64,000 bases of DNA from Flavobacteriales bacterium (GTDB lineage: Bacteria; Bacteroidota; Bacteroidia; Flavobacteriales_D; Crocinitomicaceae): contig CANFRV010000007.1 in assembly GCA_947449575.1 (NCBI GenBank), positions 1 to 64,000 on the forward strand, given 5' to 3'. The translations under genes and the position numbers were made by a program. Under the pieces are notes generated by a model, which made no database searches, had not been told where the DNA came from, and worked only from the letters and a program-made list of their open reading frames with translations. Each line of letters begins with the position of its first letter. Position 1 is the stretch's first letter. Positions 54,628 through 63,591 of this stretch are shown one piece after another.

Positions 54628-55788
54628 ATGTTAAAATCATTTTACATTCGATTTTGCGGCGTATTTATCACCATATTTTCCCTCACTATTCTTCCCGGTT
54701 TTATTTCTATCGGAATCGTGAAAAACATACTTCTCTTTTTTCTTAATCCACTTCTTAGAATAATAGACGCGAAAAATATTGAATCCGATTCTAAAGAAAT
54801 GTACCATGTTGTAATTATATACCTAATTCTTTCAATTTTCGCAGCCTCCATTTGGGGTATTATTTTAAGAGCAAGAAAAAATGAAGGTTCACTTTATTAT
54901 TGGACCCACGTGATTTCTGCCTATATTTTATCATTTTTTCTATTTGTATACGGCTTCAATAAGGTTTTTAAACTTCAATTTTATATTCCTGAACCAAATA
55001 CTTTATACACACCTCTGGGTCAGCTCTCAAAAGACATCCTCTTTTGGTCAAGTATGGGCAGTTCGCATAGCTACAATCTTTTTATGGGATTAGTAGAGAT
55101 CATTCCTGCACTATTACTTCTTTTTAGAAGAACGCGAATGCTAGGAGCAGTAATTTCTTTCACTGTTTTACTCAACGTTTTAATGATCAATTTTGGTTTT
55201 GATATCTCTGTAAAAATTTTATCCTCCTTCTTACTCTTTTTATCGCTAGTTATACTTGTTCCCTATGCAAAAAAACTTTTTTCATTCTTTTTTCAAGTAA
55301 ATAATAAAGTCCCTAGATCAACGCTTTCTTTTGAGGTAGAAAAAACCAAAAAACTGATTATTTTTAAAAGTTGTATTATCTGTTGTATTCTCTTCGAAAC
55401 TTTATTTACTTATTTTAATACAAATAATTTCAATGACAACATGCAAAATCGACCATTATTTCACGGAGCCTATGAAGTACTTAATGCTCCTAATTCAACA
55501 TCTCAATTTGGAAATCTGCAGCAAATAAAACGCATATTCATGCATAGAAAAGGCTTCTTCATTATTCAATTTCAAGATGATAAAATGAAAGATTTTCAAA
55601 TGAAAACCAATACCTTGACAAATACAATAGATGTTTATACTGTCAATAAAAAAATGACTCTTAAAATTACTCCTACAGAAATCATTTGGAATGAAAAAAA
55701 CGCACCCGTCCATCTACCAATAAAAAAACTAAATTGGGAAAAATTACCCTTACTAAGAGATGAATTTCATTGGATTTCAGAATTCTAA
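54628..55788 (+). CDS. DoxX-like polytopic membrane protein
   Basis: A 386-residue membrane protein. About seven hydrophobic segments lie in the first 235 residues. The central part resembles DoxX-like proteins: FVYGFNKVFKLQFY, then YNLFMGLVEIIPALLLLFRRTRMLGAVISF. The C-terminal 120 residues are a soluble domain with a short span near 250-265. The function of such proteins is not known in Bacteroidota. It may be co-transcribed with the preceding unknown gene. Its 3' end overlaps that of the opposite dehydrogenase gene by 4 bases. Confidence 0.65.
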   Translation: MLKSFYIRFCGVFITIFSLTILPGFISIGIVKNILLFFLNPLLRIIDAKNIESDSKEMYHVVIIYLILSIFAASIWGIILRARKNEGSLYYWTHVISAYILSFFLFVYGFNKVFKLQFYIPEPNTLYTPLGQLSKDILFWSSMGSSHSYNLFMGLVEIIPALLLLFRRTRMLGAVISFTVLLNVLMINFGFDISVKILSSFLLFLSLVILVPYAKKLFSFFFQVNNKVPRSTLSFEVEKTKKLIIFKSCIICCILFETLFTYFNTNNFNDNMQNRPLFHGAYEVLNAPNSTSQFGNLQQIKRIFMHRKGFFIIQFQDDKMKDFQMKTNTLTNTIDVYTVNKKMTLKITPTEIIWNEKNAPVHLPIKKLNWEKLPLLRDEFHWISEF

Positions 55789-57878
55789 TACTCTAACAAA
55801 TCACCAATTGCTTTTTTTACTTTTTCGCTATTTGTTAAAAGTTCCGCTTCTAAAATGGAATTCAAGGGTATTGCAGGCGTATCCATAGAACCAACGATTA
55901 AAACTGGAGCGTCTAAGTGTTTAAAATTATCTCTTTGAATCCTTCCAGCAAGTCCTAGTGTAAACGTTGACTCAATTGATTCTTCCGTTACTAAAAGTAC
56001 TTTACCGTGATTTTTTGTGACCCTATTAATCGTTTCAAAATCAAGAGGATTTAAAGTTCTTAAATCCACAATTTCTACTTTTCCTTCAAATACTGAAGAA
56101 GCTTCTAAAGACCAATAAACTCCTCTTCCATAGGTGATTACAACACAACTTTCGCCTGATTTCGTGAATTCCACATTGGCTTCTTGAACAATTCTCGCTT
56201 TTCCAAAAGGTATCACATATTCATCATCAGGTTCGATAGACATTGCCCCTTCTGTACCAGGTATTTTAGACCAATATAACCCTTTATGTTCCAACATAAC
56301 AACTGGATTAGGATCGTAATATGCCGCTTTCATTAACCCTTTTAAATCTGCTCCAGTTGAAGGATAAGCTACTTTAATCCCTCTGATATTTGTCAAAATG
56401 GATTCAACGCTTGAAGAATGGTAAGGACCACCTGATCCATAAGCACCAATTGGAACACGAATCACGCAACTTACCGGCCATTTTCCGTTAGACAAATAAT
56501 AAGACCTACTAACTTCTGTAAATAATTGGTTTAATCCAGGCCAAATATAATCTGCAAATTGAACTTCGACAATTGGTTTTAATCCAACAGCTGACATTCC
56601 TACCGTACTTCCGATAATAAAAGCTTCCTGAATAGCCGTATTAAAAACACGGTCATCTCCAAAAGTTTGCGCTAAAGTGGCAGCTTCTCTAAAAACACCC
56701 CCTATTCTTGCTCCCACATCTTGACCGTACAACAATGCTTCTGGATGCTTACTCATTATTTCGCGCACTGCAAAAAGAGCACTATCGACCATAACAGTCT
56801 TCTTTTTCCCGATTGGTGAACGTTCTCCTTTTTCCTCCGTAATTGGAGTTGGTGCAAATATATGATCTAATACTGAGTCCGGTGAAGGGTCTTCAGCATT
56901 TAATGCTTGTTCGTATGCTACATCAATGTCGTTTCTTATTTCCGATTCAATTCTCAGAAATTCATCTTCTTCTATACCTTCTTGAAGAAGTACAGCTTTT
57001 AACTTTGGATACGGATCAGCTAAAACAGCCTCCTCTAAATCATCTCGATACCATTCTTTTCTAACACCCGAAGTATGATGTCCGAGCAAGGGCACTTTTG
57101 CGTGAACAATAAAAGGTCTACGTTCTTTCCTTACAATTCCAAAAACTTCTTTTATGGTTTGATAAGATAGATCAAAATTACTTCCATCAATAGTGCGCAC
57201 TTCAATCCCATTAAATCCTTCAGCGTATTTACTAATATCCTGAGCGCGAGTTTCTTCGGCACTTGCAGAAATATCCCATCCATTATCTTGTACCAAAAAC
57301 ACGATGGGAAATTGTTTTAAAGCGGCCATTTGCAAAGCTTCAGAAACTTCGCCTTCTGTGCAAGATGCATCTCCCAAAGAACAAACTACGACTGGGTTTT
57401 CTCCCTTATAATCAATTGAAAGACCTGTTTTTTCTTTGTATTGCAGCCCCATTGCAATACCTGTGGTAGGTATCGCTTGCATGCCTGTGGCTGAAGACTG
57501 ATGAATGATTTTTGGCATATCCTCTCTATCCAATGAAGGATGAGAATAATAGGTTCTTCCACCAGAAAACGGATCGTCTTTTTTAGCGAAAACTTGTAAC
57601 ATCAATTCATACGGCGAAATTCCAATACTCAGAAGAATACTATCATCGCGGTAATAAGGGGAAACCCAATCTTGCGGATTTAATTGCATACCAACAGCGA
57701 TTTGAATTGCTTCATGTCCACGAGATGTTGCATGCACATATTTTGCCGTAATTTCCTTATTCGCTTCAAATTTTTCAGCCATTGTTTTAGCCGTACACAT
57801 TAATCGAAATGCTTCAATCAACTTATTTTTAGCTGTTTTAGCTGAACTTTTTTTAGTCTTCACACTCGTTTCCGCCAT
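55785..57878 (-). CDS. 2-oxoacid dehydrogenase E1, fused alpha and beta subunits
   Basis: A 697-residue thiamine-diphosphate enzyme. The alpha part (about 1-345) carries the cofactor site GDASCTEGEVSEALQMAAL and FLVQDNGWDIS, and the phosphorylation-loop-like YYSHPSL. The beta part (about 355-697) carries ALLYGQDVGARIGGVF and VLLVTEESIESTF. In Bacteroidota this fused E1 serves the branched-chain 2-oxoacid (2-oxoisovalerate) complex with E2 and E3 encoded elsewhere, feeding branched fatty acid synthesis. Pyruvate as substrate cannot be excluded. A perfect -7 element lies 23 bases upstream. Confidence 0.9.
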   Translation of the reverse strand: MAETSVKTKKSSAKTAKNKLIEAFRLMCTAKTMAEKFEANKEITAKYVHATSRGHEAIQIAVGMQLNPQDWVSPYYRDDSILLSIGISPYELMLQVFAKKDDPFSGGRTYYSHPSLDREDMPKIIHQSSATGMQAIPTTGIAMGLQYKEKTGLSIDYKGENPVVVCSLGDASCTEGEVSEALQMAALKQFPIVFLVQDNGWDISASAEETRAQDISKYAEGFNGIEVRTIDGSNFDLSYQTIKEVFGIVRKERRPFIVHAKVPLLGHHTSGVRKEWYRDDLEEAVLADPYPKLKAVLLQEGIEEDEFLRIESEIRNDIDVAYEQALNAEDPSPDSVLDHIFAPTPITEEKGERSPIGKKKTVMVDSALFAVREIMSKHPEALLYGQDVGARIGGVFREAATLAQTFGDDRVFNTAIQEAFIIGSTVGMSAVGLKPIVEVQFADYIWPGLNQLFTEVSRSYYLSNGKWPVSCVIRVPIGAYGSGGPYHSSSVESILTNIRGIKVAYPSTGADLKGLMKAAYYDPNPVVMLEHKGLYWSKIPGTEGAMSIEPDDEYVIPFGKARIVQEANVEFTKSGESCVVITYGRGVYWSLEASSVFEGKVEIVDLRTLNPLDFETINRVTKNHGKVLLVTEESIESTFTLGLAGRIQRDNFKHLDAPVLIVGSMDTPAIPLNSILEAELLTNSEKVKKAIGDLLEY

Positions 57879-57900
57879 CTTATCTGTTACACTATTTTAT

Positions 57901-57908
57901 CAAAGATA
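57901..57908 (-). promoter_or_regulatory. -7 promoter element of the E1 dehydrogenase gene
   Basis: TATCTTTG on the minus strand, 23 bases before the ATG at 57878. The -33 position shows GTG (57929-57931) rather than TTG, with a 20-base spacer. Confidence 0.55.
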
Positions 57909-58121
57909 ATGAAATCAACATGAATAATCACTTTAATTATTGGGGCAAATGTTAATTTTTAAAATAGAATACTCCAAAAACCGCAGTTCAATTAAAAAAT
58001 ACAGGCAGATAATGATCCCATTTGGATAGGAAAAACTGGTTTTCTGGTATTTAAGTGATTAATTCAAAAAAAAATGCAAACAGAAAGACAAACTATTCGT
58101 GAAAAATGTATGATTGGTTAC

Positions 58122-58129
58122 TATATTTG
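58122..58129 (+). promoter_or_regulatory. -7 promoter element of the MazG-like gene
   Basis: TATATTTG is a perfect TAnnTTTG match. The predicted RNA start near 58134 leaves the ATG at 58157 as the first usable start and rules out 58106. Confidence 0.55.
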
Positions 58130-58156
58130 CTCTTGTTCAAAATAAAAAACCAAACA

Positions 58157-58549
58157 ATGAAAATTCAAGATACTATTAAAGCGGTGGAGATTTTCCATGA
58201 TGCTTTTGGCATTAAAAACAACTATCAACCTACCATTGAAATATCCATCAATGATATTGAACTTCGTCACAGATTGATGGCCGAAGAAAATGAAGAATAT
58301 TTAGAAGCTGCAAAAAATGGTGATATCGTTGAAATTGCTGATGCACTGGGAGATCAATTGTATATTTTATGTGGAACTATTTTGAAACATGGTTTACAAG
58401 ATAAAATAATTGAAGTTTTTGAAGAAATTCAACGTTCAAACATGAGTAAATTAGATGAAAATGGAAAGGCAATCTACAGGGAGGATGGGAAAATAATGAA
58501 ATCAGAATTATATTTTCGTCCGGATATTAAAGCAATCTTAGAAAGATAA
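58157..58549 (+). CDS. MazG-like nucleoside triphosphate pyrophosphohydrolase
   Basis: A 130-residue all-alpha NTP pyrophosphohydrolase (MazG/HisE-like). The metal-binding pattern is visible in LMAEENEEYLEAAK (ExxE-type) and EIADALGDQLYILCG (ExxD). Such enzymes hydrolyse NTPs or damaged nucleotides to the monophosphate. A second MazG-type gene occurs at 61682. The promoter element at 58122 fixes the start at 58157. Confidence 0.78.
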   Translation: MKIQDTIKAVEIFHDAFGIKNNYQPTIEISINDIELRHRLMAEENEEYLEAAKNGDIVEIADALGDQLYILCGTILKHGLQDKIIEVFEEIQRSNMSKLDENGKAIYREDGKIMKSELYFRPDIKAILER

Positions 58550-58682
58550 ATAGTTAACCACAGAGTTATTCAGAGTCAATTCACAGATTATCACAGAGTT
58601 TTTTTAAACTATTTCGACTCAAAAAAAACGTTGAGGAACGCTGTGTCGAACTTCGTTTCAATCTGTTTTAATAGAACAACCA

Positions 58683-59117
58683 ATGAAATCTTTCAATCTT
58701 AGAGTATACGGCTTATTGATCAATGATAGAAATGAAATTTTAATTTCAGATGAGAGAAGAAATGGACATTCTTTCACCAAATTTCCTGGTGGTGGTTTAG
58801 AATTTGGAGAAGGACTTCTAGATGGACTAAAACGTGAATTTCAAGAAGAATTATTGATTGAAATTGAAGTGGAAGAACTGTTTTATGTAAACGATTTTCA
58901 TCAAGTATCTGCGTTTAATGACAACCATCAACTAATTAGCTTTTACTATTTTGTGAAGTATGATTCTTGGTCAAAGATTGGCCTTACTAAATATGAAATT
59001 CCCCTGACTTCAGATGGAGAAAAACAGCGATGGATGCCCATTATTGAGCTTACTGAACATGATTTTACTTTTCCTATTGATAAAATCGTCCTTGAAAAAC
59101 TGAGGAGTTCATTTTAA
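58683..59117 (+). CDS. NUDIX hydrolase
   Basis: A 144-residue NUDIX enzyme. The Nudix box is nearly complete: GGGLEFGE, then LKREFQEELL, matching G-x5-E-x7-R-E-x2-E-E with Leu in place of the late Gly. It hydrolyses a nucleoside diphosphate linked to some group X; the substrate cannot be predicted. The gap before it (58550-58682) holds CACAGAGTT-type short repeats common in Bacteroidota spacers. It ends 2 bases from the convergent ABC transporter gene, leaving no room for a hairpin terminator. Confidence 0.88.
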   Translation: MKSFNLRVYGLLINDRNEILISDERRNGHSFTKFPGGGLEFGEGLLDGLKREFQEELLIEIEVEELFYVNDFHQVSAFNDNHQLISFYYFVKYDSWSKIGLTKYEIPLTSDGEKQRWMPIIELTEHDFTFPIDKIVLEKLRSSF

Positions 59118-59119
59118 CA

Positions 59120-60880
59120 TTAAATCCTACTTTGATACGTAAACAATTCAAAGTATCTACCTTCTTTCGCTATCAACTCATCATGAGTTCCTTGTTCAGC
59201 AATTTTACCATGTTCAATAACTAAAATTTGATCTGCTTGACGTATTGTACTCAATCGATGGGCAATCACAAACGTTGTTCTATCTTTGATTAATTCTGAT
59301 AAACTCCTTTGAATTAATGATTCACTTTCAGTATCTAAATTAGAAGTTGCTTCGTCCAAAATAAAGATACTTGGATTTGCTAAAATAGCTCTTGCAATCG
59401 TAATACGCTGACGTTGTCCACCTGAAAGCTTCACTCCTCTTTCCCCGATAACTGTATCTAAACCTTCGTCAAAACGATCCGTAAATTCATTTACATACGA
59501 CGATTTCACTGCGAAATCTAATTCCTCTGTGGTTGAATCTGGTCTTGGGAAAAGTATGTTTTCACGAATAGTTCCCTGAAACAAGAAATCATCTTGTAAA
59601 ACCACCCCTAAATGATTTCTATAACTAGAAAGACTTACTTTCGATAAATCTTGTCCGTCGATAGTAATTTTTCCTGAACTTGGATTAAGAAAAGTTGCCA
59701 CTAATCCTGCAATAGTAGATTTTCCAGACCCAGATGAGCCAACCAAGGCTGTTACTGAACCCGCAGGTGCAGAAAAACTAATATTATGCAATACTTCCTT
59801 TTGTTCTTCGTAGCTGAATGACACATTTTCAAAAATAATATCTCCTTTTATTTTATCCACTTTAGTTGGTCGCTCCACTTCATCATCCTCAGGATGCATA
59901 TTCATGATTTCTTGCGTTCTTTCCAAACCTGCAAAAGCTTCTGTAATCTGACTTCCAATATTACTCATTTGAACAATTGGCGCAATCATGAATGCCAATA
60001 AAAACATAAACTCTAAAAAATCACCAGACGTTATTTGACCATTAATCATGTAATAGCCTCCTAATCCCATTACTTCTGCAGAAGCGATTCCAATTAAAAA
60101 AGTGGAAGAACTAGTAATCATAGAGGTTGCGGTTAAACTCGCTTTCACATTTTGAAACAAATCATCTGCTCCTCTTTCAAAAATTTTATTTTCTTGCTTC
60201 TCTGCATTAAATCCTTTAATAACTCTAACACCGTTTAATGATTCTGTTAACCGACCCGTTACATCCGCATTTATTTTTCCTCTATTTTTAAAAATAGGTC
60301 GAATTTTTCCAAAAGCTTTCATGGCAACAAATGCAAAAACACCGATTGGCAATAAAGTGGATAAGGTCATCATCGGATTAATCTTAATCAACAAAACCAG
60401 CGCAATAACCGATGTTAAAGTACCCCCAATCAGCTGAACTAGTCCAGTACCAATTAAATTTCGAACCCCTTCAACATCCGACATTATTCTCGAAACTAAT
60501 GCCCCACTTTTATTATTATCAAAATAACTAACTGGCAAAGAAAGAATTTTCTTTTGAACTTGTACTCGTAATTGAGAGATTAAATTTTGTGCTTCTACAC
60601 TCAGGATTATCGTTAAAAAATAAGAAGTAATTGCTTGAATACCAATTGCTAAAACGACTTTCACAATCAATTCAATTAAATTTTGAAAATCTCTATTGGG
60701 AACAATCTGATCTAATAACTCTTTTGTGGCAAGTGCAGGATACAAACCTGCCAATCTGCTGATAACGATTAAAATTAGTCCGAATGAGATCAACTTTCTT
60801 CTCGGCCAAATAATCGATTTAAAAACAGAATTTAATGTGACCGTTTTTGTTTTTGCTGGATCTACAGTTTCTTTCTTCAT
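59120..60880 (-). CDS. ABC exporter, fused permease and ATPase (MsbA type)
   Basis: A 586-residue half-transporter. It has six membrane helices in the first 320 residues and an ATPase domain after 340 with Walker A GSSGSGKST, signature LSGGQRQR, Walker B IFILDEATSNLD and the His switch IAHRLS. It acts as a homodimer in the inner membrane, likely flipping or exporting lipids, lipid-linked sugars or drugs; the substrate is unknown. The DEAD-like gene ends 57 bases upstream on the same strand. Confidence 0.9.
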   Translation of the reverse strand: MKKETVDPAKTKTVTLNSVFKSIIWPRRKLISFGLILIVISRLAGLYPALATKELLDQIVPNRDFQNLIELIVKVVLAIGIQAITSYFLTIILSVEAQNLISQLRVQVQKKILSLPVSYFDNNKSGALVSRIMSDVEGVRNLIGTGLVQLIGGTLTSVIALVLLIKINPMMTLSTLLPIGVFAFVAMKAFGKIRPIFKNRGKINADVTGRLTESLNGVRVIKGFNAEKQENKIFERGADDLFQNVKASLTATSMITSSSTFLIGIASAEVMGLGGYYMINGQITSGDFLEFMFLLAFMIAPIVQMSNIGSQITEAFAGLERTQEIMNMHPEDDEVERPTKVDKIKGDIIFENVSFSYEEQKEVLHNISFSAPAGSVTALVGSSGSGKSTIAGLVATFLNPSSGKITIDGQDLSKVSLSSYRNHLGVVLQDDFLFQGTIRENILFPRPDSTTEELDFAVKSSYVNEFTDRFDEGLDTVIGERGVKLSGGQRQRITIARAILANPSIFILDEATSNLDTESESLIQRSLSELIKDRTTFVIAHRLSTIRQADQILVIEHGKIAEQGTHDELIAKEGRYFELFTYQSRI

Positions 60881-60937
60881 GTGCTCATTTCATCTAAATT
60901 CATTCCAAAAAAGGACTTCTGCCATTAAGACATACTT

Positions 60938-61591
60938 TTATTCTTCTTCTTGCGAATTATTTTCTTCTTCCTCTTTTTCTTCGATCACTATCGTGGTTGG
61001 AAAAGCCATGAACAATTCAGATGCTTTTTTCATTCGATCAGTTAATTGATCATTGATCATAATATACTGACATCTTTTAATACTTTCTGTCAATCTTAAA
61101 ATATCCGTTTGTGAGCCTGCTTTTAAAATTGCTTCCGCATCATCTAAAATAAGCATTTTCACTTTTGCCAAATTCAATCCATTGTGAATATACATTTCGT
61201 ATAATCTTTTTGCTGTGCCAATGACAATATCAGCACCAACGTAAAGAGCAATTCTTTGTTGAACTTTATGTCCTTTATCATGAGCAATAACAGTCAATAA
61301 ATCCATTCTTCTTCCCAATTTTAAAAACTGAGCTTCCATTTCAAGTGTTTTTTCTTTGTCAGTAACGATAATAATAGCTCTAGGAGCATCGTCTTCCGAT
61401 TGTTTTTCTAAGCGCTGTAAAACCCCTGACACAATTGCCGTAGATTTCCCACAACCTTTTGGACCTATGGCAATAAAATCTTTTCCTTCTTTTATTCGAG
61501 AGATTGTTTTTTGCTGAAATTCAGTTTGATTCTCAAAACCAGCATCTATCATTGCCGTTTGAAGAATTTCATTGTATTTTTTGAGAGACAT
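60938..61591 (-). CDS. single-domain DEAD-box-like ATPase
   Basis: A 217-residue protein with only the first RecA domain of a DEAD-box helicase. A Q-motif-like GFENQTEFQQKT and a Walker A variant GPKGCGKST are followed by a TPGR position reading GTAKRL, motif II reading LDDAEA instead of DEAD, and no SAT. The C-terminus is a Glu-rich tail. The second helicase domain is absent and no remnant of it is found downstream. The coding frame is intact, so it is probably a real short family rather than a broken gene. ATP binding is plausible; RNA unwinding is not. Confidence 0.7.
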   Translation of the reverse strand: MSLKKYNEILQTAMIDAGFENQTEFQQKTISRIKEGKDFIAIGPKGCGKSTAIVSGVLQRLEKQSEDDAPRAIIIVTDKEKTLEMEAQFLKLGRRMDLLTVIAHDKGHKVQQRIALYVGADIVIGTAKRLYEMYIHNGLNLAKVKMLILDDAEAILKAGSQTDILRLTESIKRCQYIMINDQLTDRMKKASELFMAFPTTIVIEEKEEEENNSQEEE

Positions 61592-61653
61592 GGAATCTGT
61601 TTTTTGAGTATAAAATTATTTCCTTTTAAACTCGATTTTGTTATTATTTAGTA

Positions 61654-61661
61654 CAAAGGTA
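61654..61661 (-). promoter_or_regulatory. -7 promoter element of the DEAD-like gene
   Basis: TACCTTTG on the minus strand is a perfect TAnnTTTG match, between the mazG stop and the ATG at 61591. The -33 region is not consensus. Confidence 0.45.
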
Positions 61662-61681
61662 CGACTTTCTAATGCAGTACT

Positions 61682-62014
61682 TTATTTATCTTTTAATTTG
61701 TCATTTGAATGATGGCGATCGTTATCTCGTGCCGCTTTCTTTTCCATATTATTTTTCAACGCACTTTCCAAATCAACTCCTGTTTGATTCGATAAACAGA
61801 GCAACACAAAAAGCACATCGGCCATTTCCTCGCCGAGGTCCTTGTTTTTATCACTTTCCTTCTCACTTTGTTCTCCATAACGGCGCGCCATTATTCGAGC
61901 AACTTCGCCTACTTCTTCCATCAAAAGAGCCATGTTTGTCATTTCGTTAAAATAACGAACTCCATATTTTTTTATCCAATTATCAACTGCAACTTGCGCT
62001 TCCTTTATTTCCAT
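61682..62014 (-). CDS. MazG family nucleotide pyrophosphohydrolase
   Basis: A 110-residue protein of the short MazG-like group. The metal site is in LLMEEVGEVARIMARRYGE (E-E-x2-E) and LGEEMADVLFVLLCLSN (E-x2-D). It probably dimerises and removes pyrophosphate from dNTPs or aberrant nucleotides. It follows dtd by 9 bases and so belongs to the rsgA-dtd-mazG unit. Confidence 0.88.
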   Translation of the reverse strand: MEIKEAQVAVDNWIKKYGVRYFNEMTNMALLMEEVGEVARIMARRYGEQSEKESDKNKDLGEEMADVLFVLLCLSNQTGVDLESALKNNMEKKAARDNDRHHSNDKLKDK

Positions 62015-62023
62015 ATAAAAAAA

Positions 62024-62476
62024 TTATTCTCTATTTTTTGAATCGATTGAAATCGTAACCGGGCCATCATTGATCAATGACACTTGCATGTCAGCACCAA
62101 AAACTCCTGTTTCGACTTTTAACTGAGTTTGAATTTTTAACTGCTCAGTAAAATATGCATAAAGCGGAATGGCAATTTCTGGCCGCGCCGCTTGAATATA
62201 GCTAGGTCTATTTCCTTTTTTAGTTGATGCAAAAAGAGTAAATTGAGAAATCAATAAAATAGAGCCCTTCACATCTTGAATTGAAAGATTCATTTTTCCC
62301 TCTTGATCTGTGAAAACTCTTAATCCATTAATTTTTTGAATGAGCCAATCAGCGTCACTTTTTTCATCTTCATTTTCGATTCCAACTAAAATTAAAAATC
62401 CGTGATCAATCTGACCTTTCACTTCATTATAAATTTTCACGGAAGCCTCCGTAACTCTTTGTAAAACAATTCTCAC
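62024..62476 (-). CDS. dtd: D-aminoacyl-tRNA deacylase
   Basis: A 150-residue enzyme that frees tRNAs from wrongly attached D-amino acids. The two catalytic motifs are present: SQFTLFA (about 78-84) and NDGPVTISID near the C-terminus. The N-terminus MRIVLQRVTEASVKI is typical. It overlaps rsgA by 4 bases and precedes mazG by 9, so the three are translated as a unit. Confidence 0.95.
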   Translation of the reverse strand: MRIVLQRVTEASVKIYNEVKGQIDHGFLILVGIENEDEKSDADWLIQKINGLRVFTDQEGKMNLSIQDVKGSILLISQFTLFASTKKGNRPSYIQAARPEIAIPLYAYFTEQLKIQTQLKVETGVFGADMQVSLINDGPVTISIDSKNRE

Positions 62477-63426
62477 GAATGCTCTATTTTTTTACGGTGA
62501 ATTTCATTTTCATCTTCCGTCATCAATTGATAATAGGTTGTATATCGACTTTCAGAAATTTCACCTGTTTCTAATGCAGCCTTCACCGCACATTTTGGCT
62601 CATTCAAGTGCTGACAATTATTGTATTTACATTCATTCAAGAAATGACGCATCTCTGGAAAATAATGAGAAATAACTTCTTTTTCCAAATTAACGACTCC
62701 AAAAGCTCTTATTCCAGGAGTATCCACAATATAACCACCAGAAGCTAATTTAAACATCTCAGCAAACGTTGTTGTATGTTTTCCTTGTTGATTTGCCTGC
62801 GATATTTCTCCAATACGCAAATCTAGTGAAGGATCTAAAGCATTCACCAAAGTACTTTTGCCAACACCACTGTGACCCGAAATCATCACCTGATTCTCCT
62901 TAATTTCTTCCTTTAAAAAATCAATATTATCTTTTTTATCCGCAGAAATTTTATAGCATTTATACCCCACTTTTTCATACATATAGCACAAAGCATCAAT
63001 GTATTCAAGCTCATACGGAGTATAGGTGTCAATTTTATTAAAAAGAAGAGTAGCAGGAATTCTAAATGATTCAGCCGAAACAAGAAAGCGATCGATAAAT
63101 GCCAAATGAGTGACAGGAGCCGCGGTGGTTACCAGCAAATACGCTCGATCAACATTGGCCGCTAAAATCTGCATTTGTTTACTCAAATTGGTAGATTTTC
63201 GGACGATATAATTTCGTCTTTCATCATAATCCAAAATAATACGATTCCCTTCTTCATCCATCGAATCAGAAACAGTAACTTGATCACCTACCGCAATTGG
63301 ATTCGTTGTTCGTAAATTACTCATTCTCATTTTACCACGAATACGACAATTTACAATCGAACAATCCTCTAATTCCACGATGTACCATTTCCCCGTAGAC
63401 TTTAATACTTTCCCTTTCAACGCCAT
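62473..63426 (-). CDS. rsgA: ribosome small-subunit GTPase RsgA
   Basis: A 317-residue circularly permuted GTPase that acts late in 30S maturation. An N-terminal OB domain is followed by the permuted motif order: G4 NKID (about 129), G1 GHSGVGKST (about 183) and G3 DTPG (about 230). A zinc site near the C-terminus has the pattern C-x4-C-x-H-x5-C. It heads the rsgA-dtd-mazG operon. A near-consensus -7 element (TATCTTTA) lies at 63433-63440 on this strand. Confidence 0.95.
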   Translation of the reverse strand: MALKGKVLKSTGKWYIVELEDCSIVNCRIRGKMRMSNLRTTNPIAVGDQVTVSDSMDEEGNRIILDYDERRNYIVRKSTNLSKQMQILAANVDRAYLLVTTAAPVTHLAFIDRFLVSAESFRIPATLLFNKIDTYTPYELEYIDALCYMYEKVGYKCYKISADKKDNIDFLKEEIKENQVMISGHSGVGKSTLVNALDPSLDLRIGEISQANQQGKHTTTFAEMFKLASGGYIVDTPGIRAFGVVNLEKEVISHYFPEMRHFLNECKYNNCQHLNEPKCAVKAALETGEISESRYTTYYQLMTEDENEIHRKKIEHS

Positions 63427-63565
63427 AGATTGTAAAGATAATTATTTTGGACATTAGATAGTAGATTTTTAAAAATTAGACCTACAATCTTTTACATTGA
63501 AAAAAAAATCAAACGAATAATTACTTGTCGATGCTCTAATGTCTAAAAATCTAATCTCTTTTTAG

Positions 63566-63573
63566 TATCTTCG
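63566..63573 (+). promoter_or_regulatory. possible -7 element of gldA
   Basis: TATCTTCG differs from TAnnTTTG at one position and lies 19 bases before the ATG at 63592. No TTG is found at normal spacing. Confidence 0.35.
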
Positions 63574-63591
63574 CAATTCAAATTAACAGAT

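Noticed and set aside
58555-58610. CACAGAGTT-type short repeats before the NUDIX gene
   Set aside because: Such degenerate repeats are common in Bacteroidota spacers. No hairpin, ORF or element border could be defined.
61672-61950. A 92-residue plus-strand frame opposite mazG
   Set aside because: It is fully antisense to the well-supported MazG gene, has no recognisable domain, and contains the reverse reading of its conserved motifs.
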